Shown here: positions 1 to 6,543 of the stretch, in pieces
How the letters are laid out: each line of letters begins with the position of its first letter
Numbering within the stretch: position 1 is the stretch's first letter
DNA from: Flavobacteriaceae bacterium
Lineage (GTDB): Bacteria > Bacteroidota > Bacteroidia > Flavobacteriales > Flavobacteriaceae
DNA length: 9,721 nt
Direction: 5' to 3'
Assembly (NCBI GenBank): GCA_014239895.1
Contig: JAAZXZ010000136.1
Location: 1-9,721, forward strand
Position numbers and translations under genes: made by a program
Notes under the pieces: generated by a model
The model's input: the letters and a program-made list of their open reading frames with translations, nothing else
Told to the model about the DNA's origin: nothing
The model's database searches: none

Positions 1-1436
1 ATAAAGCGTTTTGGTTTAACAATGAATATATATCTGGGTCAAGAGCAAATGTTGTTGGGGTTTTTCAAATTGCAGCAAATTTTGCCAACGATGTTGGAGT
101 TGTAAACATAGATTCTCCAGTTTCAGGAACATTAACTGCTAGTGAGGATGTTACGGTTACTATTTTTAACTATGGAGAAAATGATGCATCAAATTTTGAT
201 GTTACGTATCAAGTTGATGGAGGTTCTACTATAACAGAAACCTATACTGGTACTATCGGATCTGCACTAACAGATCAATATACATTTTCTGCTACAACAG
301 ATATGTCTACAGTAGGAAATACATATTCTATGACGGCTAGTACAGCAATGTCTGCAGATGAGGATACTACAAATGATTCATATACAACAGATGTGTCTCA
401 CTTAAATGCAAATGATATTGGAGTATCTGCTATTAGTTCTCCATCGTCAGGAACTAATTTGTCTGCTACCGAACAAGTAACGGTAACTATCACAAATTTC
501 GGAGGTGGTACTCAAACTAACTTTGATGTTACAATTGATTTAGATGGAACAATTATTACAGAAACAGTTGCAGGACCACTAGAAGGAAATTCTACTATTG
601 ACTATACTTTTATTTATCTTGCTGATCTTTCAGCATTTGGTTCTTATACTATTACTGCATATACTTCATTAGCCTCTGATTATGATAACTCTAATGATTC
701 AATTACTGTTACTGTAAATAATGCTAATTGTCAGCCTGAAGGAGATATGTCTTTTGGTGATGGAATTCATTTATTCCAATTAGGAGATATAGATAATGCA
801 TCTGGAGAAGGAGGTACTGGATATCAAGATTTCACCAATCTTTCTACTGATTTAGAACAAGGATCAACAAATACTTTAACTCTTGCTACGGGATATGGAA
901 ATCAATATTTTAGAGTATGGATAGACTTTAATGATGATTTTGTCTTTTCATTAGATGAATTAGTAGTTGATAATTATGTATTAGGTGTAGGTGGAGGCGC
1001 AGGAACATATCAAGGCAATACAGCTCTAGTAGTCCCAGCGGATGCAGCACTTGGTCAGCATATCATGAGAGCTAAAACAAACTGGAATGTTGGAGTTCCT
1101 GATGATGCTTGCGAGGAAACTACTTATGGAGAGACAGAAGATTACACGGTTAATATTGTAACCTCTCTTGGAATAGATGACTTAAATCAAAATTCTGAAT
1201 TTTCAGTTATAAGTTTAGGGAACAATCAATTTGATGTTAACCTAAATTCTCCATATGTTGGAAAAATTGAATTGACAGTATATAATGCTCTGGGACAAAG
1301 AATGGTTTTCCATAGATTTGAGAATACAGGTACATTTAATTATGCACTAGATATGTCATATGTAGCCAAAGGAATTTATTTAGTTAAAGTTGGAAACAAC
1401 TCCTTTGGAAAAGTACAGAAAATTATAGTTAAGTAA
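1..1436 (+). CDS. T9SS cargo protein, CARDB-like repeats plus GEVED-like domain, 5' partial
   Basis: The reading frame is open from the first complete codon (position 3) to a TAA at 1434-1436. This is therefore the C-terminal 477 residues of a longer protein, and the ATG at 303 is an internal Met. In order, numbered from the fragment start: residues 1-28 end an unidentified upstream domain; about 29-128 and 137-238 are two related Ig-like repeats (NDVGV/NDIGV starts, VTVTI strands) of CARDB type; about 243-385 resemble a GEVED domain, with C243 and C370, a YFRVWIDFNDD strand and GETEDYTV at the end. D308, N310, D312 and E319 make an EF-hand-like acidic loop. About 398-477 form a type A sorting domain (VYNALGQ, then GIYLVKV, ending KIIVK). 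In this family the sorting domain directs export by the T9SS to the cell surface or medium. The activity of the missing N-terminal part, perhaps enzyme, propeller or adhesin, cannot be told. The next gene follows after 32 nt. Confidence 0.9.
   Translation, partial: KAFWFNNEYISGSRANVVGVFQIAANFANDVGVVNIDSPVSGTLTASEDVTVTIFNYGENDASNFDVTYQVDGGSTITETYTGTIGSALTDQYTFSATTDMSTVGNTYSMTASTAMSADEDTTNDSYTTDVSHLNANDIGVSAISSPSSGTNLSATEQVTVTITNFGGGTQTNFDVTIDLDGTIITETVAGPLEGNSTIDYTFIYLADLSAFGSYTITAYTSLASDYDNSNDSITVTVNNANCQPEGDMSFGDGIHLFQLGDIDNASGEGGTGYQDFTNLSTDLEQGSTNTLTLATGYGNQYFRVWIDFNDDFVFSLDELVVDNYVLGVGGGAGTYQGNTALVVPADAALGQHIMRAKTNWNVGVPDDACEETTYGETEDYTVNIVTSLGIDDLNQNSEFSVISLGNNQFDVNLNSPYVGKIELTVYNALGQRMVFHRFENTGTFNYALDMSYVAKGIYLVKVGNNSFGKVQKIIVK
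87..716 (+). repeat. Two diverged CARDB-like domain repeats within the T9SS cargo gene
   Basis: Positions 87-386 and 411-716 encode two homologous units of about 100 residues. Matching landmarks are NDVGV/NDIGV, DSPVSG/SSPSSG, LTASEDVTVTI/LSATEQVTVTI, NFDVTYQVDG/NFDVTIDLDG and a final DxxNDSxT segment. The nucleotide copies have diverged clearly, so this is an old protein-level duplication, not a recent tandem repeat. Such Ig-like modules usually act as spacers between a catalytic or binding domain and the C-terminal region. Confidence 0.8.
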
Positions 1437-1455
1437 ATTAAACTGTAAAGGTTTT

Positions 1456-1468
1456 AAGAGAGAGAAAC
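1456..1468 (+). promoter_or_regulatory. Purine-rich leader (possible RBS) before the SDR gene
   Basis: A run of alternating A and G (AAGAGAGAGAAAC) sits directly before the ATG at 1469. It is only loosely like a Shine-Dalgarno site. Bacteroidota initiate mainly without one, and an A-rich stretch next to the start is normal for them. It supports ATG 1469 as the start. No clear TAnnTTTG promoter is visible in the 32-nt gap, so readthrough from the upstream gene is plausible. Confidence 0.35.
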
Positions 1469-2293
1469 ATGTCGATATATGATGGAAAAAAAGTATTAAT
1501 TACTGGGGCTTCTGCAGGCATAGGATATGCATTATCTAAAGAATTAGTCAAAAGGGGATCAGAAGTAATAGTCACTGCTAGAAGGAAAGACAGGCTAGAG
1601 ACATTGGCTCAAGAAATTGAAAAAACTGGAGGAAAGGCTCACATATTTGTCGAAGATTTATCCATGCCTGAATCTGGTAAGAAATTATATGATCAAATTA
1701 AATCTGCAGGTCTAAATATTGATATTATTATCAATAATGCTGGTTACGGACGTTTTGGTGAGCTGACAAGCAATGGAAGAGATGACTATTCAAAAATGTT
1801 GCAGCTTAATGTAATCACCCTTACTGATCTTTGTCATTTATACATTCCCGATATGATAACTCAAGGTGGTGGCGGTATTATTAATGTTGGATCGATGGCA
1901 TCTCTTTCGCCAATTCCTTACGCAAGCGTTTATTCTTCTTCAAAAGCATATGTTTTAATGTTTTCAGAGGCAATTCGTTATGAGTACCAGGAAAAAGGAA
2001 TAAAGGTAATGGCTCTTTTGCCTGGAGGTACGGAATCAGAGTTTGCAAGAGTTGCTACAGAGAAGTCGGAAACACTTACTAAAAGATATGAAAAGAGAGT
2101 GGGTACAGCAGCTGGAGGCACTATGCAAACCTCTTTGGAAGTTGCCATCGAATGTTTGGATGCTTTTGAGAAAAATAAACAATATCTTATTTGCGGTAGC
2201 AGAAACCGCTTTTTATATAAACTAACAAGAATTATGTCACGTCAACGTGTTCTTAAGATGACAGGCGGAATTTTTAAAAAAATAGCAGGCTAA
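1469..2293 (+). CDS. Classical short-chain dehydrogenase/reductase (SDR)
   Basis: A 274-residue NAD(P)-dependent oxidoreductase of the Rossmann-fold SDR superfamily, probably cytoplasmic. Visible motifs are the cofactor glycine loop TGASAGIG (12-19), NNAG (89-92), the tetrad Asn N114 in LNV, catalytic S142 and the YxxxK pair Y155/K159. Basic residues R38 and R39 after the second beta strand suggest NADP(H) preference (inference). The segment after the active site (LPGGTESEF, 184-192) matches the usual PG motif region. A basic C-terminal tail (about 245-271, RNRFLYKLTRIM and on) is seen in SDRs of this size and could contact a membrane or a lipidic substrate, but the substrate cannot be assigned. 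The gene starts 32 nt after the T9SS cargo gene and converges on the outer-membrane protein gene with an 8-nt gap. By eye it is less AT-rich than the next two genes. Confidence 0.93.
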   Translation: MSIYDGKKVLITGASAGIGYALSKELVKRGSEVIVTARRKDRLETLAQEIEKTGGKAHIFVEDLSMPESGKKLYDQIKSAGLNIDIIINNAGYGRFGELTSNGRDDYSKMLQLNVITLTDLCHLYIPDMITQGGGGIINVGSMASLSPIPYASVYSSSKAYVLMFSEAIRYEYQEKGIKVMALLPGGTESEFARVATEKSETLTKRYEKRVGTAAGGTMQTSLEVAIECLDAFEKNKQYLICGSRNRFLYKLTRIMSRQRVLKMTGGIFKKIAG

Positions 2294-2313
2294 TATTTTT
2301 TTTAAAAAATAGC
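2289..2313. terminator. Weak AT-rich dyad between convergent genes, possible bidirectional terminator
   Basis: The short gap between the SDR stop (2293) and the outer-membrane protein stop (2302) holds a T8 run followed by an A6 run. GCTA (2289-2292) pairs with TAGC (2310-2313), with a two-base bulge on the left arm. The stem has almost no G/C and runs into both coding 3' ends. Termination here is possible on both strands but not well supported, and no better terminator is visible. Confidence 0.3.
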
Positions 2314-5300
2314 TCGTAATTGAATATTGCCGTTATGTATAGAATTGCTATTTTCACTTTTACGTCCAAAATAGGAAAGATTTAAGTCCAAGAATTTAGT
2401 TAATTTCTTTTGTGCAGTGAGGGACCAAGTATAATTTGATCCTACTTGCAAACCCTCCATAAGTATATATCCAATAATCGTATTGGAATTTCCTTTAAAT
2501 GAGTTGTTAAAATAATTAATTTCAGAATTAAAATTGATTTTGTCACCTTTTGAAAGATAACATGATAGGCCAAGCTTTTGTTGCTTTAGTTCTTCAAAAT
2601 CTCCTATTGTATTTTCATTTGTAGAATACTGGTAATAAAAATTTAATCTATTAGATTCATTAAATATATATGTTATTTTAGGGTTAATTTTAAATTCGTC
2701 AAGATTGTAATTTTTACTTTCAAAATTCTCGCTGATACTTACTTTATTTTCAAGAATTGAATTAAGGTCAAACAACCAATTTGTATGTAGTTTATGAATA
2801 AAATTTAATTGGTGTGATTTTAAATTATTTTCAATATATCCGAAGGAAAGTGTATTTTTTGATTTATTAGATGAGTAGCTATAAGTTGTAGAAAAATCTT
2901 GTTTTCCTCTATTATAATGTAGGCTATTTTTGAAATTTGAAGTCAAACCTAATAAACCATTTTTAGGAATAGAAAAGGGATTAAAATTAAAGTTCTCAAT
3001 ACTTTGATTAGTTTTCTTATCAATCATATATTGAGATTGATTGGAAAAATGTGATAATAATCTTTTAAATTTTCTGTTTGAATTTTTCCATTTATGAAAA
3101 TTTATTACTAGAGATTGACTAAACTTATTTTGATATGTCTTTAAATATATTTGATTTGGGAGAAATACTCTTATGTATAGCCCTTCATCTTGAAATTGTG
3201 CTAATTCAAACTCTTCCAGTTCTTGTATGTTATTGCCATTAATATCAATCCATTTATAATTTCCCATGCCTGGTTCAACTTCGACATATGTATATTCTTG
3301 CTGTGGCAAATTCCCTGAGTTTGTTTCATAGAGTAAATTAGATTGTACTATTTGATCAAATAATTTTTGATTGTAAATTAATCTTGAATTAAGAAATTTT
3401 TCAATATTATCATTACTAGTCCTAGTCAATTCTCTATAGTTTAAAAATATACTAAGGTTGCTTTTTGCATCCTTTAAGAGTTGTGACTTTAAATAATATA
3501 TATTGGAGGAATTAACCTTTTCTAATGAGTTGTTATTAACTAAACTATCATTAATTCTTTTCTTATATCCTATTTCAATAAATCTATCAGAAAGTGATCC
3601 AATACCTGTAGCAATTTCATATAATTTATAGCCATGATTTGAATTAGCCAGGGAATTATCTAGCAAATTTGTTTTTAAATTTTTTTCAGCATCTATATTG
3701 ATTTTACTCCATCCATTTTTATAATTTATTTTTAGCTTATTATATGTTCTAAAGAATTCAGATGTATAAATTGAAGATTCGGAATTTAAAATACTAGAAT
3801 TAGACGTATAGTCAATATTTTTAATTTTTAAATCAAGATCTAATTGCTGTCTAATTCCATTATATTCCTTTTCAAATTTTAGATTTTCATAATTGTAATT
3901 TATTTCTCCAATTTTTTTATTAATTAGATTTATACCTCCCTGAATTAATAATTGATTTTTTACTTGGTTAATGTATGAGTAGCTTGTTAAGGAATCTAGA
4001 TTCCAATCTCTGTTAAATTCAGGATTGTATATCATTTCTATTGACTGAAAGTCTTTATCGATATAATCTAAATTGGCTTTTGCATATATTTCCCATAATT
4101 TATTTTTTATAAGTTGATTTGATGTTGAAATTTTAGCTGCTATTCCATCATTATTGTTGTCGTCAATAGTAGAGAATAGGTTCTTATCATTTTTGCTTGA
4201 GGCAATTTCAAATGTGACATTAGTTTTTTCATTTGGAATATAATCTCCATTAATTATGGCTATTTGTAATTTTTCTGGAGCTACAAGTTTTACTATTGGA
4301 TTATAATCTCCTTGTTTTATTCCATTAATTGGCGCTATATATTCATATATATTGTCGATTGCATTATTTGTTAGTAGTATATAATCACCTAAACTGCTGC
4401 CTACATTTGTGAATCTGACAGAGTACAATTCTTCATTAGGATCGTTTGAATAGGCATAAACTTCTTGACTATTAATAATCTCTTTTTTATATAGAATCCT
4501 ATTTTCACTATATGTTTCTTGGTATGCAGATGGAGCATTCATTAAGGAGCTGTCATCTCCTGCTTGGTTTAAAATAGAAATTTGTTCATCAGATAAATTT
4601 TGTTGTAGGGATTGGTTCTTAAGGTCATTTTCATTATAAAAAGATATATTTAAATTGATTTTATCTCTGTTTAATTCTACTCCTGAAAATGCTATAAATC
4701 TTGAATAATTCCTTTTACTTACCTGATAGTTTACATTAACTCTCGTATTACCAGTAATTGGAATAGTAGTATTGAATATTATCTCTCCAGCATTATAATT
4801 AATCGTATAATCTTTATCAATTCCTCTTTCTAATTTACTTCCATTAATATATACTGTTTCACTTCCTGAAACAACTAAGACATAAAGCTCACCTCTTGAT
4901 CCGACTAATTTATATGGCCCTTGATTTCCATTTTGACCTTGGAAACTACTGGTCTTAAATTGACCTTTAACTATAGCTCCAGATCCATAGATATTAACCT
5001 GATCATTAGGGCTTATACTAAAATTTAGTCCTTGTATTCTTTTTTCAAATTTTCCAAAATATGAATTGCTATTTTTTAAATCAATATCACCTGCTCTTAT
5101 TTGCCAATCATCACTTATTAACTCTATAAATATTTGATCAAATTCATCTAATCTTTGAGAATATCCATTATCCTGAAGTGGTATATTGGCATCTTGAATA
5201 GATGCTTTTAGGTATATTTTCTCATTTAATTTTCCAGATATCTGCAGGTCTAATTCACTGTTTAAAACAGAGTTTTGATTATTTCCTATATTAAATCCTC

Positions 5301-5589
5301 TAGAAATACTACCTGAACTTTCTAGCCCATCAAATAATGACTGTTTTTGTTGAATATTAGAACTAGAAATCTTATATAGTTTATTAATATTATCGTTATT
5401 AGAAACAATATTTTTTTTATCTAAATAAAAATATTCTTTAGTTAAAAATTTTGGATACTGGATTTTTTCAAGCTCTAATTCTAATGAATCATTACTGATG
5501 TTATTATAGTGAGAATCTTTAAAATATAAGTCATTACTATACAGATTAGTGATAGTAGAGAATAAAATAATGAAGCTTAGATATTTCAT
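2302..5589 (-). CDS. Large uncharacterised outer-membrane beta-barrel protein, SprA-like N-terminal motifs
   Basis: A 1095-residue protein with an N-terminal signal peptide (residues 1 to about 18, MKYLSFIILF and on, ending near LYS) and a C-terminal Phe after an amphipathic strand, as expected for an outer-membrane beta-barrel. Conserved-looking blocks are SGSISRGFNIGNNQN (92-106), DANIPLQDNGYSQRLDEFDQ (133-152), RAGDIDL (165-171), KRIQGLNF (183-190), GELYVLVVSGSETVYINGSK (233-252) and DKDYTINYNAGEI (258-270). Similar blocks occur, from memory, in large Bacteroidota outer-membrane proteins and in parts of SprA/Sov, which is about twice this length. Two calcium-type loops are visible: D477-N479-D481-G482, and D782-N784-N786 with E793. 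The last 60 residues (QVGSNYTW, GRKS, IHNGNIQLRAIF) form many beta strands. Function is unknown; surface biogenesis or secretion is only a guess. It is monocistronic, divergent from exonuclease III, and visibly AT- and Asn-rich. Confidence 0.85.
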   Translation of the reverse strand: MKYLSFIILFSTITNLYSNDLYFKDSHYNNISNDSLELELEKIQYPKFLTKEYFYLDKKNIVSNNDNINKLYKISSSNIQQKQSLFDGLESSGSISRGFNIGNNQNSVLNSELDLQISGKLNEKIYLKASIQDANIPLQDNGYSQRLDEFDQIFIELISDDWQIRAGDIDLKNSNSYFGKFEKRIQGLNFSISPNDQVNIYGSGAIVKGQFKTSSFQGQNGNQGPYKLVGSRGELYVLVVSGSETVYINGSKLERGIDKDYTINYNAGEIIFNTTIPITGNTRVNVNYQVSKRNYSRFIAFSGVELNRDKINLNISFYNENDLKNQSLQQNLSDEQISILNQAGDDSSLMNAPSAYQETYSENRILYKKEIINSQEVYAYSNDPNEELYSVRFTNVGSSLGDYILLTNNAIDNIYEYIAPINGIKQGDYNPIVKLVAPEKLQIAIINGDYIPNEKTNVTFEIASSKNDKNLFSTIDDNNNDGIAAKISTSNQLIKNKLWEIYAKANLDYIDKDFQSIEMIYNPEFNRDWNLDSLTSYSYINQVKNQLLIQGGINLINKKIGEINYNYENLKFEKEYNGIRQQLDLDLKIKNIDYTSNSSILNSESSIYTSEFFRTYNKLKINYKNGWSKINIDAEKNLKTNLLDNSLANSNHGYKLYEIATGIGSLSDRFIEIGYKKRINDSLVNNNSLEKVNSSNIYYLKSQLLKDAKSNLSIFLNYRELTRTSNDNIEKFLNSRLIYNQKLFDQIVQSNLLYETNSGNLPQQEYTYVEVEPGMGNYKWIDINGNNIQELEEFELAQFQDEGLYIRVFLPNQIYLKTYQNKFSQSLVINFHKWKNSNRKFKRLLSHFSNQSQYMIDKKTNQSIENFNFNPFSIPKNGLLGLTSNFKNSLHYNRGKQDFSTTYSYSSNKSKNTLSFGYIENNLKSHQLNFIHKLHTNWLFDLNSILENKVSISENFESKNYNLDEFKINPKITYIFNESNRLNFYYQYSTNENTIGDFEELKQQKLGLSCYLSKGDKINFNSEINYFNNSFKGNSNTIIGYILMEGLQVGSNYTWSLTAQKKLTKFLDLNLSYFGRKSENSNSIHNGNIQLRAIF

Positions 5590-5682
5590 ACATTAGATAA
5601 AACTAAAAATAACCTAAAATATTTTATTAAAATAATTTATATGATTACAGAAATTTATTAGTTGATTACATATTTTAGTGTT
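5590..5682. other. Divergent intergenic region between OMP gene and xth
   Basis: This 93-nt, extremely AT-rich spacer must carry the promoters of both divergent genes. No full TAnnTTTG element is visible on either strand. A one-mismatch octamer, TATTTTAG, occurs on the plus strand at 5671-5678 (four bases before the xth ATG) and on the minus strand at 5614-5621 (24 bases before the outer-membrane protein ATG). It is too simple a sequence here to call a promoter with confidence. Confidence 0.3.
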
Positions 5683-6447
5683 ATGAAAATAATATCATAC
5701 AATGTAAATGGGATTAGAGCAGCAATTAATAAGGGTTTTATTGACTGGCTTGTTAGAGAGAATCCTGACATTATATGTCTACAGGAGATTAAAGCCCTTA
5801 AGAGTCAATTGGATTTAGATTTATTTAATAAAGCAGGATATATATATAACTATTGGTTTAGTGCTCAAAAGAAGGGATATAGTGGAGTTGCTATCTTATC
5901 TAAAATTAAGCCTATTCATGTTGAGTACGGTACTGGAATCAAATCAATGGATTATGAGGGAAGAAATTTAAGATTAGATTTTAATAATTTTTCTGTTATG
6001 AGTTTGTATTTACCATCGGGAACCAATATTGAAAGATTACAACATAAGCTCGAATATATGGATATGTTTCATGATTACATTAATAGGCTAAAATCAGAAA
6101 CTAGTAATTTAATTATTGCAGGTGACTATAATATATGTCATAAAGCAATTGATATCCATGACCCCATTAGAAATAAGAATATATCGGGTTTTTTGCCGAT
6201 TGAAAGAACTTGGCTGCAGGGCTTTATGGATTCAGGATTTATTGACTCCTTTAGATTTTTCTCTGATTCTCCAAATAGATATAGTTGGTGGAGCTATAGA
6301 GCAAATTCAAGATCCAATAATAAGGGTTGGAGAATAGATTACATTATGGTATCTGATGGTTTAGAAGAAAATCTAGTAAGTGCTGAAATTTTAGAGAATA
6401 TATATCATAGTGATCATTGTCCAATTTTAGTAAGATTAAAATTCTAA
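5683..6447 (+). CDS. xth: Exodeoxyribonuclease III (AP endonuclease)
   Basis: A 254-residue enzyme of the exonuclease III/APE1 (EEP) family, of usual length. It cuts DNA at abasic sites and has 3'-5' exonuclease and 3'-repair activity in base-excision repair. All active-site landmarks are visible: N7 in SYNVNGIRA, metal ligand E35 in LQEIK, Y109 in SLYLPSG, D148 and N150 in GDYNI, D219 in WRIDYI, and the D244-H245 pair in SDHCP. The ATG at 5683 is chosen because it places SYNVNGIRA right at the N terminus, as in the family; the in-frame TTG at 5662 would add seven unsupported residues. The gene is divergent from the outer-membrane protein gene, convergent with the RNase gene, and stands as its own unit closed by the terminator at 6507-6541. 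It may act with MutY, encoded further right, in the same repair pathway. Confidence 0.96.
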   Translation: MKIISYNVNGIRAAINKGFIDWLVRENPDIICLQEIKALKSQLDLDLFNKAGYIYNYWFSAQKKGYSGVAILSKIKPIHVEYGTGIKSMDYEGRNLRLDFNNFSVMSLYLPSGTNIERLQHKLEYMDMFHDYINRLKSETSNLIIAGDYNICHKAIDIHDPIRNKNISGFLPIERTWLQGFMDSGFIDSFRFFSDSPNRYSWWSYRANSRSNNKGWRIDYIMVSDGLEENLVSAEILENIYHSDHCPILVRLKF

Positions 6448-6458
6448 GATAAAATTAT

Positions 6459-6500
6459 ACTCTATACTTTTTTTTATACTTATAGTTATAAGTATAGAGT
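6459..6500 (+). other. Overlapping, mutually exclusive hairpins downstream of xth
   Basis: ACTCTATACTT (6459-6469) is perfectly complementary to AAGTATAGAGT (6490-6500), an 11-bp stem with a 20-nt loop. Inside that loop, ATACTTATA (6476-6484) can instead pair with TATAAGTAT (6487-6495), a 9-bp compact stem using the same right arm. A T8 tract (6468-6475) follows the left arm. The stems are AT-rich. The simplest reading is a second 3'-end structure or a decaying terminator next to the strong one. Confidence 0.5.
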
Positions 6501-6506
6501 TATGTT

Positions 6507-6541
6507 AAAAAAAAAGTCCTGCTACTAACAGGACTTTTTTT
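6507..6541. terminator. Bidirectional Rho-independent terminator for xth and the RNase gene
   Basis: A nine-A tract (6507-6515) leads into GTCCTG (6516-6521), a 7-nt loop (CTACTAA), CAGGAC (6529-6534) and a seven-T tract (6535-6541). The A and T tracts extend the stem and give a U-run on either strand. The structure therefore ends xth on the plus strand and the RNase gene on the minus strand, whose stop codon lies two bases away. Confidence 0.92.
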
Positions 6542-6543
6542 GA

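Noticed and set aside
2043..2225. 60-codon plus-strand frame inside the SDR gene
   Set aside because: It overlaps the SDR gene in another frame, which has all family motifs; no independent signal or spacing supports it.
5662..5682. Upstream TTG start for exonuclease III
   Set aside because: It would add seven residues before MKIISYNVNG. The family starts right at this strand, and an ATG is available at 5683.
6116..6337. 73-codon plus-strand frame inside xth
   Set aside because: It is an out-of-frame shadow over the D148/D219 region of exonuclease III.
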